NCBI GenBank assembly: GCA_963810055.1
Contig: CAWEME010000025.1
Location: forward strand, 5,346 to 69,345
Direction: 5' to 3'
DNA from: REEB95 sp963810055
Lineage (GTDB): Bacteria > Pseudomonadota > Alphaproteobacteria > ATCC43930 > CGMCC-115725
DNA length: 64,000 nucleotides
The stretch's first letter is position 1. Every line of letters starts with the position of its first letter. Positions 27,002-36,092 of the stretch are shown piece by piece. Made by a program: the position numbers and the translations under genes. Under the pieces are notes generated by a model. It saw only the letters and a program-made list of their open reading frames with translations, ran no database searches and was not told where the DNA came from.

Positions 27002-27737
27002 GCGAGCTTGCCGGGGGGACTAAGTTCGGCCGGGCCCTTGCCAAGGGTCCGGCCGAAGCGTTTTGGGGCGGCGGCAGCGCCGAAATCTCGTTCAAGAGCT
27101 TCTGCTGCATCGCCTGCGCGAAGGAATCGAATTTCTCGACCTGGAGCAGGAAGGCGCCCGATCCGCCGATGACGTTCATGTCGTAATACTGATCGAGCCA
27201 AGGTTCGTTTTGCAGGATGGCGAGGCCGTTGATGGTGATGACCTGCTGCACCAGCGCGTCGCGCACCTCGTCGGGCGGCGGGCCGATATTCGCCATGCCG
27301 TCGCCCGAAAGGTCGATCACCCGCCGCGCGGGGTGATCGCCGAGCCGCTTGAAGGCGGCGCCGGCGGCCAGAAGAGCATCGCCGATGGCGGTCAGGCCGT
27401 TGGAGCTGCGTTTCGAGGCGCGCACCTTGGCGGCGAAGGCGCTGGCCGAGGCTTGATCCGAGACATGGGTCCAATCGACCGTCACGACCTGTTTGTCGCG
27501 GTCGGACCACTCCATGACCAGCACGTCGATCCCGCCCGCGGCTCCGCCGCGGATTGCGCTGATCACGGCGGGATTCTCGAAAGCGCGGGCGATGCCCTCA
27601 TGCTGAAGGGTGTATTCGCCGGCATCGACGCTTTCCGACACGTCGACTGCCAACACCAGCGCCAGATCGACCTCGGCGGCCTGCGCCGGGACCAGGCCGA
27701 GCAGAACGACTAACAGGGCAAGGACAACAGGCCTCAT
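26982..27737 (-). CDS. DUF1194 secreted VWA-like protein
   Basis: 251 residues with a cleavable signal peptide (MRPVVLALLVVLLGLVPAQA) and a von Willebrand A-like core: VDLALVLAVDVSESVD carries the DxSxS metal site, and VIDLSGDGMANIGPPP a later conserved loop. DUF1194 proteins are exported and of unknown function. The open frame extends to 27830 but ATG 27735-27737 gives the normal signal peptide. The last 25 or so codons are antisense to the decarboxylase terminator, which probably explains the atypical C-terminus (SLRCSRS). Confidence 0.85.
   Translation of the reverse strand: MRPVVLALLVVLLGLVPAQAAEVDLALVLAVDVSESVDAGEYTLQHEGIARAFENPAVISAIRGGAAGGIDVLVMEWSDRDKQVVTVDWTHVSDQASASAFAAKVRASKRSSNGLTAIGDALLAAGAAFKRLGDHPARRVIDLSGDGMANIGPPPDEVRDALVQQVITINGLAILQNEPWLDQYYDMNVIGGSGAFLLQVEKFDSFAQAMQQKLLNEISALPPPQNASAGPLARARPNLVPPASSLRCSRS
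27025..27064 (+). terminator. Rho-independent terminator of the decarboxylase gene
   Basis: A 15-bp stem (27025-27039 with 27043-27057, one G-U type mismatch) closes a three-base loop GCC and is followed by GCGTTTT. It begins 23 bp after the decarboxylase stop and lies inside the 3' coding end of the convergent DUF1194 gene. Confidence 0.75.
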
Positions 27738-27872
27738 GCCGGAAGCAAACACCAGTGCGGCGCGTTTGGCGAGGCCCGCATCGCGCTTGCGATGCATGCC
27801 CGGACTTGCATTCTCGCGCCCGGCAAACATAATCGGGACTGATCGGGCGCCCCGAAAACATTACCGGATCGC

Positions 27873-28328
27873 ATGCTCCGTTTTGCCGCCTTCGCCGCAT
27901 TGGCCGCCACCTTGCTCGTGCTATCCGTCATGCCCAATGCCTGGGCGGACAGCAGCGATCCCGTGGGCTGTGCCGCGCTCGCCTTCCGCGCCGTCGGCCC
28001 GGGCCTCGCCGATGGCGAGCAAGACGCCGGATTCTACAAATCGCATCTTGGCAAGATCGAGGTGCTGGCCCTGGTCAAAAGCGGCGCGGCGCAGAATTAT
28101 TTCGTGCAAATCAACGGCAAGGCCTTGGCCCCGGTGTCGGGCGACCTGCCCGGCGGCATAGCATCTTGTGCCAAGGCCAAGCGGCTGGCGCCGCCTTCAA
28201 GTCCGGACAGCGTGTGCACCGGCGATCGGCTGGTGGTGCTGATCGGCCATGACGCGGAGCGGCACTACGTGCTGCTCTACGTTCATCGCAGCAATGTCTG
28301 GCATTTCTGCAGCGCCGGCATCATCTGA
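27873..28328 (+). CDS. Secreted hypothetical protein
   Basis: 151 residues with a clear signal peptide (MLRFAAFAALAATLLVLSVM to NAWA/D). The mature part has four cysteines (in VGCAALA, IASCAKA, SVCTGD and HFCSAG), suggesting two disulphides, and a central amphipathic strand YFVQINGKALAPVSGDLPGG. I do not recognise a family. It is divergent from the DUF1194 gene (135 bp apart) and convergent with the S41 protease gene (36 bp), so it is probably transcribed alone. Confidence 0.7.
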   Translation: MLRFAAFAALAATLLVLSVMPNAWADSSDPVGCAALAFRAVGPGLADGEQDAGFYKSHLGKIEVLALVKSGAAQNYFVQINGKALAPVSGDLPGGIASCAKAKRLAPPSSPDSVCTGDRLVVLIGHDAERHYVLLYVHRSNVWHFCSAGII

Positions 28329-28364
28329 CCGACTCCGGCCGAATCCGGCGACTTCGCCCTCGGC

Positions 28365-29957
28365 TTAGTGGACGAAATTGTGCGCCAGGTTGGTCGGCGG
28401 CGCCTTCAATAGACGGCTATAGAGCGTCGGGTTCTCGACCATTTGGCGTGCGAGCGCCAGGTCGATGGCGCGATCGGCGCGTTGCGCCGGGCACAGCGCA
28501 CGCAAGGCGGTCCAGCCATTGTCGTCGAGGTCGTCGCGCGCCTTGACCAGCTCGGGCGCCGGGCTCTTTTGCAGCACCGCCGCCGCATCAGCGTTGTCGC
28601 CGAGATTGGCTGTGCATACTGTCGGCACCACGCCGTGATGGTTGAGAAAATATCCCCGGGGCGGAACGAGTTGAGCCCAGGTGACGGTAAGCTCGCCGTC
28701 ATTCGAGGTGCGCAGTACGGTCTGCACCGTGCCCTTGCCGTAGCTGGATGTGCCGATCACCACGGCGCGGCCCGAATCCTGCAGCGCCGCGGCGACGATC
28801 TCCGAGGCCGAGGCCGAGCCGCCATTGACCAGCACCGCCAGCGGCAGCGTCTCGGCGTGATGGTCCGCAGGCGCTGCGAAATACTGGAAACTGTCCGGGT
28901 TGCGGCCGATGGTCGTCACCACCGTGCCGCCATCGAGGAACTGGCTTGCCACGTCGATCGACTGGTCGAGCAATCCGCCGGGATTGTCGCGTAGATCGAG
29001 CACGATGCCCTTCATCGCGAGGCCGAGATCCTGATGCGCCTTGTGCAGCAACTGCACCAGGGTCTGCCCTGTCTGTTGGTTGAAGCTGACGATCTTGAAT
29101 ACCGCGACGTCGTGATCTTCGCTCAAAGTCACGGAAGGCGGCACCAGATGCGCGCGCTCGATCGACAGCATCATCGGTCTGGTGAGGCCGGCGCGTTGAA
29201 TGCCGAGCACGACCACGGACGAGGCCGGGCCGCGCAGCCGCTCGCGCACCTGGTCGGGCGTGAGCGAGGCGGAAGGCACGCCGTCGAGCGCGACGATACG
29301 GTCATTGATGCGGATGCCGGCTTTCGCGGCCGGCGAATTCTCCATCACCGAAGCGATGCGGACGCCGTCGCCGCTGTCCAGCATCACGCCGATGCCGCTG
29401 AAGCCGTCGCGCGCGGCGCGCCATTCGCGCGCCACGTCCGGCCGCGCGTAGTGCGAGAAGGGGTCGAGCGTGGCCAGGCCGTGGTCGATCACCGCCTCAT
29501 CGAGCCGATCCACGGACACGTCGGCGAGAGCGGGCGAAACCCGGCGCGCGGTGTCGAGGATCTGCGCGGTCAGGCTGCCCCATCCGGCGCTGTCGTAGGG
29601 CGGGGGCGCGGGATAGGTCCAGGTTTCCTCGCCATGGCGGAGGATCACGTCGTTATCGGCGCGCTCGACCACGAGCGTTGAATCGAAGTCGCCGATCTTG
29701 GCCAGGCTTTGGAGCGCGACCTGGTCGGCGCGGGTGGCGTCGATGTGATACTCGATGATGCTTTCATAGGTTTCGGTGAACAGCCGGCGCTCACCGCCGG
29801 GCGAAGCCTTATCGGCGGACGCAACCTGTGGCGATGGCGGGCTTGCCGCCGTTCCACAGGCGGAAAGCGCAATCGAAAGGGCGGCCGCTAAAGACCATAG
29901 AACAGGAACACGACCTGCGGTCATGGCGCCGTTTTGCTTGGGCGTAAAAGCAGACAT
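28365..29957 (-). CDS. S41-family (C-terminal processing) serine protease, lipoprotein
   Basis: 530 residues. The N-terminus has a lipobox (ALSIALSAC/G), so it should be lipid-anchored and periplasmic. A PDZ domain follows (FSGIGVMLDSGDGVRIASVMENSPAAKAGI), then the S41 core with nucleophile Ser in VNGGSASASEIVAAAL and catalytic Lys in GTSSYGKGTVQTVL; RDNPGGLLDQSI is the conserved strand before it. Such Ctp proteases trim C-termini of envelope proteins. ATG 29924 (MTAGRVPVLW) is an alternative start giving a more usual signal peptide. The 142 bp upstream are AT-rich and probably hold the promoter. Confidence 0.88.
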   Translation of the reverse strand: MSAFTPKQNGAMTAGRVPVLWSLAAALSIALSACGTAASPPSPQVASADKASPGGERRLFTETYESIIEYHIDATRADQVALQSLAKIGDFDSTLVVERADNDVILRHGEETWTYPAPPPYDSAGWGSLTAQILDTARRVSPALADVSVDRLDEAVIDHGLATLDPFSHYARPDVAREWRAARDGFSGIGVMLDSGDGVRIASVMENSPAAKAGIRINDRIVALDGVPSASLTPDQVRERLRGPASSVVVLGIQRAGLTRPMMLSIERAHLVPPSVTLSEDHDVAVFKIVSFNQQTGQTLVQLLHKAHQDLGLAMKGIVLDLRDNPGGLLDQSIDVASQFLDGGTVVTTIGRNPDSFQYFAAPADHHAETLPLAVLVNGGSASASEIVAAALQDSGRAVVIGTSSYGKGTVQTVLRTSNDGELTVTWAQLVPPRGYFLNHHGVVPTVCTANLGDNADAAAVLQKSPAPELVKARDDLDDNGWTALRALCPAQRADRAIDLALARQMVENPTLYSRLLKAPPTNLAHNFVH

Positions 29958-30099
29958 GGTGAAGTGAAACTAAACTCCCCCGCTTTATATCTATTTGTAT
30001 CTATTCTTGCCTTTGTGCCTTCGGGCTTGCAAGCGGATATATGATTAACCGGCGAATTATTAGGGCTTATTCACGTAGCGGGCGGGCGGAAAACTACGG

Positions 30100-32187
30100 T
30101 TAACGCCGCCTTCGCCCATGATGCTGCGGTGCTTTAGGCGCCTTGCCGCTGCCGGGCCCGTCCCCGACCAAGGTGAATTGCAGGCTTCCGGTGACCGTGT
30201 CGGCCTCGCTGAGGCGTGCGGTCACGCTATCGCCCAGGGTATAAACTCGGCCGGTCCGCCGCCCGCGCAGGCAGTGGCGGCTCTCGTCGTGAATGTAAAA
30301 ATCGTCGCCCAGGCTGCGCATGGGGATGAAGCCGTCGGCCCCGGTCTCGTCCAGGGTCACGAACAGTCCGGCGCGGGTGACGCCGTTAATCCGGCCCTTG
30401 AATTCGGCGCCCACTCGCTCGGCCAGGAAGGCGGCGACATAACGGTCGCCGGCGCTGCGCTCCGCGGCGGCGGCGCGCCGCTCGGTCATCGAGATGTGCT
30501 GGCCCAGTTCCTTGAAATCTCCGTGATGTCCGGGCAGCCCGTCCGGACCGAAGCGATGTCCGGCGATCAACCCGCGATGCACCAGCAGATCGGCATAACG
30601 CCGGATGGGCGAGGTGAAATGAGCATAGCGCCGGAGCGACAGCCCGAAATGGCCGATGTTCTCGGGGTTGTATTCAGCCTGGGACTGGGTCCGCAGCACC
30701 AATTGGTGGACCAGCGTGGCATAGGGCGTGCCTTGGGCGCGGTACAAGATGGCGTTGAAGTGCTGCGGCCGGATGACCTGGCCCTTGGCCAGCTTCAGCC
30801 CGTGAATGCCGAGTCCGTCGAGGAAGCGCGCCAACTCGCCGATCTTCACCGGATCGGGCGCATCATGCACGCGGTACATGCAAGGCTGTTTGAGCTTCTC
30901 CAGCGTCTCCGCCGCGGCGACATTGGCGGCGATCATCAATTCCTCGATCAGCTTATGGCTTTCGAGCCGCTGGCGCGGTTCGATGCGCTCGATGCGGCCC
31001 GATGGCCCGAGCAGGATCTTGCGCTCGGGAATGTCGAGTTCGATGGTGCCGCGGTGTGAGCGCGCGCGTTCCAGCGCGCGATAGACGCCGTAAAGCGGGC
31101 GCAGCACCGGCTCGACCAGCTTCGCCGTCTTCCCGTCGGGCCTGCCGTCGATCGCCTCCTGCGCCTCCTCGTAGGTAAGCCGCGCCGCCGAGCGCATCAA
31201 GCCGCGGCGGAAACTGTGGCGGGTCAGGCGGCCCTCGTGGTCGATCCACAGATCGACCGCCAAACAGGCGCGCTCTACATCCGGTTTGAGGGAGCACAGT
31301 TCGTTGGACAACGCCTCGGGCAGCATGGGCACGACGCGGTCGGGGAAATAGACCGAATTGCCGCGCTCGTGCGCGGTCTTATCGAGCGCGTCGCCCGGCC
31401 GCACATACCAGGCGACATCGGCGATGGCGACCAGCGCATGCCAGCCGCCCTGGTGTCCCGGATCGGGCTCGGCCCAGACCGCGTCGTCGAAATCGCGCGC
31501 ATCCGCCCCGTCGATGGTCACGAGCGGTACCGAGCGCAGATCGGCGCGGTGCTCGAGCCCCACCGGCTTGGCCGCGTTCGCCAGATCGATGGCCGCTTTC
31601 GGGAAGTCGGTGGGAATGCCGTGGCCATGAATGGCGATCAGGCTGAAGGCGCGGGGATTGGCGCTGTCGCCGATGCGTTCGACGATGCGCGCGCCCGGCA
31701 GGCCAAAACCCGCGCCCGGCAGCACTTCGGCCAGGACGATCTCGCCGTCCAGGGCGCCCTTGGTGTCGCCCGGCGCCACGCGGAATTCGCTGCGCACCTT
31801 GCGTTCGGTCGGCTCGATGCGGCCGCCTTCGTGCGTCAGGCGGTAGATCCCGAGCACCCGGTTGGGCGCGCCGCCCAGCGCGCGGATGATGCGCGCCTCA
31901 TAGGCCCTGGGGCCGATGCGAGAAAAACGCACCGCCGCGCGCTCGCCCACGCCCAAGGCCGGCGTGCCGCGTTCGGCCACGACGACGATGGCGGGCGGTT
32001 CTCCCTTGAAACCGGCCGGGCGGCCCAGCATCTCGCCGTCGAGATCGAGGCCGGTGATCTCGACCACGCCGATTTCGGGCAATTCTCCGGGCTGCGCGTA
32101 GGACTTGCCGCCGCGCGCGTGAGGATGGTTATTCTGCTGCTTCTTCCGTCGTCCCGGAGGGTTTCTTCTTGGTGGTCTTTTTGACAC
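30100..32187 (-). CDS. rnr: Ribonuclease R (RNB/VacB family), short N-terminus
   Basis: 3'-5' exoribonuclease, 695 residues. The cold-shock-like domains come first, then the RNB domain with its metal-binding aspartates in TIDGADARDFDDAV (about 226-240), and a C-terminal S1 domain (FKGRINGVTRAGLFVTLDETGADGFIP). A basic tail ends the protein. The usual N-terminal helix-turn-helix domain of alphaproteobacterial RNase R is absent. The protein starts with about 30 basic residues (MSKRPPRRNPPGRRKK) encoded within the last 59 bp of topA, in another frame. topA-rnr order is common in the class. Confidence 0.9.
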   Translation of the reverse strand: MSKRPPRRNPPGRRKKQQNNHPHARGGKSYAQPGELPEIGVVEITGLDLDGEMLGRPAGFKGEPPAIVVVAERGTPALGVGERAAVRFSRIGPRAYEARIIRALGGAPNRVLGIYRLTHEGGRIEPTERKVRSEFRVAPGDTKGALDGEIVLAEVLPGAGFGLPGARIVERIGDSANPRAFSLIAIHGHGIPTDFPKAAIDLANAAKPVGLEHRADLRSVPLVTIDGADARDFDDAVWAEPDPGHQGGWHALVAIADVAWYVRPGDALDKTAHERGNSVYFPDRVVPMLPEALSNELCSLKPDVERACLAVDLWIDHEGRLTRHSFRRGLMRSAARLTYEEAQEAIDGRPDGKTAKLVEPVLRPLYGVYRALERARSHRGTIELDIPERKILLGPSGRIERIEPRQRLESHKLIEELMIAANVAAAETLEKLKQPCMYRVHDAPDPVKIGELARFLDGLGIHGLKLAKGQVIRPQHFNAILYRAQGTPYATLVHQLVLRTQSQAEYNPENIGHFGLSLRRYAHFTSPIRRYADLLVHRGLIAGHRFGPDGLPGHHGDFKELGQHISMTERRAAAAERSAGDRYVAAFLAERVGAEFKGRINGVTRAGLFVTLDETGADGFIPMRSLGDDFYIHDESRHCLRGRRTGRVYTLGDSVTARLSEADTVTGSLQFTLVGDGPGSGKAPKAPQHHGRRRR

Positions 32188-34807
32188 GAGATCCTTTCGC
32201 GGCGCCGGCCTTTGCCTTCGCCTTGGGTTTCTTTTTCCCGGTTTTTTCGGCGCGTTCGGCCAGAAGCTGAACGGCGTGGTCCATGGTCAATTCCTCGGGC
32301 GCGATGTCGCTCGGCAAGGTCGCGTTGATGCCGTCATGGCTGACATAAAGCCCGTATTTGCCGTTGAAGATTTTCACCGGCCCGCCCTCGGTCGGGTGGT
32401 CGCCCAGCACCTTGATCGGCTCGGGCGCGCCGCGGCGGAATTTCCTCGGCTCGGCCAGCAGCACCACCGCGCGGTTGAGGCCGATGGTCAACACGTCGTC
32501 ATCGGGGCCGAGCGATTTGAAGATCTTGCCGTGCTTGATGTAGGGGCCGAAGCGGCCGTTATTGGCGATGATGATCTCGCCGTCTTCGGGGTGCGGGCCG
32601 ACATCGCGCGGCAACGCCAGGAGCTTCAGCGCCAGCTCGAGGGTGACGTCGGCCGGCGACACACCCTTGGGCAGCGAAGCGCGCTTGGGCTTGGGCGGCG
32701 GCTCGACCTTTTCGATCTTTTCGCCCTTGGCCCGCTTTTCGCCCTTCTTGCGCTTCTCCGGCTTGGGCGGGGTTTCGCCCAGCTGCACATAGGGCCCGTA
32801 GGGGCCTTTCTTGACCGTCACCTCGAGACCGGTCTTGGGATCGGTACCGAGCGAGCGCGGCTCGTTGGCGAGCGCGTTTTCGCCGGACTCCATGCCTAGC
32901 GGCCTGGTGTAGCGGCATTCGGGATATTTCGAGCAGCCGATGAAGGCGCCGAAACGGCCGAGCTTGAGACCCAGCCTGCCCTGGCCGCAAATCGGGCAGA
33001 GGCGGGGATCGGTGCCGTCGGCGCGCGGCGGGAAGAAATGGGCGCCCAGATCCTCGTCGAGCGCGTCGATCACCTGGGTGATGTTGAGGTCCTTGGTGCC
33101 GGCGACGGCGGCGGAGAAATCCTTCCAGAAATCCTCCAGCACCTTCTTCCAGGGAATGCGCCCGCCGGAAATGTCGTCGAGCTTGTTCTCGAGATCGGCG
33201 GTGAAGTCGTATTCGATATAACGCTTGAAGTATTCCATCAGGAACGCCGTAACCAGGCGCCCGCGGTCCTCGGGGATGAGCCGTTTCTTGTCGAGCAGGA
33301 CGTATTTGCGGTCCTGCAATACCTGCATGGTCGAGGCGTAGGTCGAAGGCCGGCCGATGCCGAGCTCCTCGAGTTTCTTCACCAAGCTCGCCTCGGTGTA
33401 ACGCGGCGGCGGCTGGGTGAAATGCTGCTCCGGCTTGACCTCGCCGCGCGCGAGCTTGTCGCGCTCGGCCATGGGCGGCAGGCGGCGGTTTTCTTCGTCC
33501 TCGATCGGATCGTCGTCATCCTCGTGATAGAGCGTGAGGAAGCCGTCGAACACCACGGTCGAGCCGTTGACGCGCAAGGTCACGCTGTTGTCCGGGGGCG
33601 CGATGTCGACCGCCACCTGATCGATCACCGCCGAGGACATCTGGCTCGCCACCGCGCGCTTCCACACCAGCTCGTAGAGCTTGCGTTGATCTTCTTCGAG
33701 AAACCGCGGCAGATCCTCCGGACGGCGATGCATGTCGGTGGGCCTGATCGCCTCATGCGCCTCCTGGGCGTTCTTCGCCTGGGTGCGGTAAATCCGCGGC
33801 TCGTCGGGCCGGTACTGGGCGCCGTACTGCTTGGCGATCATCTCGCGCGCCGAGGCGATCGCCTCGTTCGAAAGGGTCACGCCATCGGTCCGCATATAGG
33901 TGATAAGGCCGACGGTTTCGCCTTGAATATCAACGCCTTCATAAAGGCGCTGGGCGGTGCGCATGGTGCGGCTGGCGCCGAAGCCGAGCTTGCGCGAGGC
34001 CTCCTGCTGGATGGTCGAGGTGGTAAAGGGCGGCGGCGGGTTGCGGCGGATCTGCTTCTTTTCCACCGCTGCGACCGCGTAATCGAGGTGCTTCTGGATG
34101 GCATCGGCCGCGGCGCGGGCTTCGGCCTCGCTGCCGAGGTCGAATTTATCGAGCCGCTTGCCGTTGAGCTGGGTGAGGCGGGCGGTGAACTTGTCGCCCG
34201 CGGAGGTGGTGAATTCGGCTTCGACCGACCAGTATTCGCGCGGCTTGAAGGCCTCGATCTCGGATTCGCGTTCGCAGATGATGCGCAGCGCCACCGACTG
34301 CACCCGGCCGGCCGAGCGGCTGCCCGGCAGCTTGCGCCACAGCACCGGCGACAGGGTGAACCCCACCAGGTAATCGAGCGCGCGCCGCGCCAGATAGGCG
34401 TCGATCAGCTCGCGGTCCAGTTCGCGTGGATGTTTGAAGGCGTCGAGCACCGCCTGCTTGGTGACTTCATTAAACACGACCCGCTTCACGTCGACGCCGG
34501 TGAGCGCCTTGCGCTGTTTCAGAATCTCCTGCACGTGCCAGGAGATCGCCTCGCCTTCGCGGTCGGGGTCGGTGGCGAGATAGAGATGCTCCGCGCCCTT
34601 GACCGCGTGCATGATCGCCTTGATCTGCTTATCGGATTTGCCGTGGATCTCCCACGACATGGAGAAATCGTCATCCGGCCGCACCGAGCCGTCCTTGGAC
34701 GGTAGGTCGCGGACATGGCCGTAGCTCGCCAGGACGGTGAAATCCTTGCCGAGATATTTGTTGATGGTCTTCGCCTTGGCGGGCGATTCAACGATGACGA
34801 CGTTCAT
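32129..34807 (-). CDS. topA: DNA topoisomerase I
   Basis: 892 residues, type IA topoisomerase that relaxes negative supercoils. The Toprim domain starts MNVVIVESPAKAKTINKYLG and contains the DPDREGEAISWH metal motif; the active-site tyrosine is in GLITYMRTDGV near residue 300. A four-cysteine zinc finger (CPICGQGRLG, then CSKYPEC) follows at about 600-635, then repeated basic topoisomerase C-terminal modules (GRFGPYIKHG, GKYGLYVSHDG) and a Lys-rich tail. Its 3' end overlaps rnr by 59 bp. Confidence 0.96.
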   Translation of the reverse strand: MNVVIVESPAKAKTINKYLGKDFTVLASYGHVRDLPSKDGSVRPDDDFSMSWEIHGKSDKQIKAIMHAVKGAEHLYLATDPDREGEAISWHVQEILKQRKALTGVDVKRVVFNEVTKQAVLDAFKHPRELDRELIDAYLARRALDYLVGFTLSPVLWRKLPGSRSAGRVQSVALRIICERESEIEAFKPREYWSVEAEFTTSAGDKFTARLTQLNGKRLDKFDLGSEAEARAAADAIQKHLDYAVAAVEKKQIRRNPPPPFTTSTIQQEASRKLGFGASRTMRTAQRLYEGVDIQGETVGLITYMRTDGVTLSNEAIASAREMIAKQYGAQYRPDEPRIYRTQAKNAQEAHEAIRPTDMHRRPEDLPRFLEEDQRKLYELVWKRAVASQMSSAVIDQVAVDIAPPDNSVTLRVNGSTVVFDGFLTLYHEDDDDPIEDEENRRLPPMAERDKLARGEVKPEQHFTQPPPRYTEASLVKKLEELGIGRPSTYASTMQVLQDRKYVLLDKKRLIPEDRGRLVTAFLMEYFKRYIEYDFTADLENKLDDISGGRIPWKKVLEDFWKDFSAAVAGTKDLNITQVIDALDEDLGAHFFPPRADGTDPRLCPICGQGRLGLKLGRFGAFIGCSKYPECRYTRPLGMESGENALANEPRSLGTDPKTGLEVTVKKGPYGPYVQLGETPPKPEKRKKGEKRAKGEKIEKVEPPPKPKRASLPKGVSPADVTLELALKLLALPRDVGPHPEDGEIIIANNGRFGPYIKHGKIFKSLGPDDDVLTIGLNRAVVLLAEPRKFRRGAPEPIKVLGDHPTEGGPVKIFNGKYGLYVSHDGINATLPSDIAPEELTMDHAVQLLAERAEKTGKKKPKAKAKAGAAKGSRVKKTTKKKPSGTTEEAAE

Positions 34808-34870
34808 TCAACTGTTAGGCCGTTGTTACAACGAGGCGACACAAGGGCAACACATAGGAATCAGCCGCCC

Positions 34871-35917
34871 TTAAAGCAAGGTTAAAGTGTTTCCGGGCTG
34901 CCGCTCGATTCGTCCCGCCAGTTCGAGTTCGAGCAGAACGGTCAGCACGATGGCGGGGGACAATTGGCACTGCCGGACCAGTTCGTCAACCGCCACGGGC
35001 GATGGCGACAGCAATTCGAGCACTTTTTTGCGGGCGGCTTCGAGGTCCAACTCGGCGTATTGGGCGGCTGTCGCGGCGGAAAACGGCGACTTGCGGCGCT
35101 CGGCCAGCTTGCCGCCGAGCTGTGCCTTGAGCTCGGCCAGGATGTCGTCCACGCTCTCGACCAAGGTCGCGCCCTCGCGAATCAAGCGGTTGGTTCCCCG
35201 GCAGCGCGGATCGAGCGGCGAGCCCGGCACGGCGAAGACCTCGCGCCCCTGTTCCAGCGCGAAACGCGCGGTGATGAGCGAGCCCGAACGCTCCGCCGCT
35301 TCGACCACCAGCGTGCCAAGCGCGCATCCCGAGATGATCCGGTTGCGGCGCGGGAAATGGCTCGCCTTGGGCTCGGTGCCGGGCGGCATCTCGGCCAGGA
35401 GAACGCCGCGCTCGGATATGGATTCCTGGAGGGTGCGGTTTTCCTCGGGATAGACCGTGTCGATGCCGCCGGCCAGCACGGCGATGGTGCCGGTCGAAAG
35501 CGATCCCTCATGCGCTGCGGCGTCGATGCCGCGCGCCAGGCCCGAGACCACCGCCAGGCCCTGGCTGCCCAGCGCGGCCGCGATCTCGCGGGCGAAGCGC
35601 CGTCCATTGGCCGAGGCGTTGCGCGCCCCCACCACCGCCACGGCGCGTTTCTCGGTCAGGTGGAAATGGCCCTTCATGGATATCAGCGGCGGCGCGTCGT
35701 CGATCTGGGCGAGATCCGGCGGGTATCCGGGCTCGCCCCAGCCCACCAGCTTGGCGCCCAGTTTTGCGGCCGCGGCGATCTCGCGTTCGGCCTCGGCCTT
35801 GGATCCTACGCCGAGCGGGCGGGAACGGCCGCCGCGCCGCGCGATCTCGGGCAAGGCCGCGAGCGCGGATCCCGCCGAGCCGAAGCGGTTCAGCAGCTGA
35901 TAGAAGGTCACCGGCCC
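34871..35917 (-). pseudogene. dprA: DNA-processing protein DprA, 3' part, cut off by an IS1595-family insertion
   Basis: DprA loads RecA on incoming single-stranded DNA in natural transformation. This part starts within GPVTFYQLLNRFGSAG and keeps the whole Rossmann core (VVGARNASANGRRFA, VSGLARGIDAAAHEG, LAGGIDTVYPEEN, PRRNRIISG) and the C-terminal winged-helix domain. The first 27 codons lie 4 kb away at 40001-40083, beyond the inserted element. The frame stays open across the junction into the element as far as an ATG at 36112 (another at 36013). A hybrid protein of up to 413 residues, with 64 or fewer IS-encoded residues replacing the native 27, is therefore possible if transcribed. Confidence 0.88.
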
Positions 35918-35940
35918 CGGTATTATGGCGCAAACGCCAC
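35918..35940 (+). repeat. Left terminal inverted repeat of the IS1595-family element
   Basis: 23 bp, an exact inverted copy of 39978-40000. It is preceded by the target duplication ACCGGCCC (35910-35917). Inside the perfect repeat there is weaker similarity between the ends (GGATTTC versus AGATTC). Confidence 0.95.
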
Positions 35941-36092
35941 AAGGATTTCTTGGAATCCAGCGTTGCCGCTTCAATTTCAGATGGAGGTTAGGTTGTAGGT
36001 AGGAGCGCGCCATGCGCGTTCGCGCGGCCCTGGCCGCTTTAGTTGGGATGTATTTTCTCACCATCGGAGGATTTGCGCTTGCCAATCCGAGG

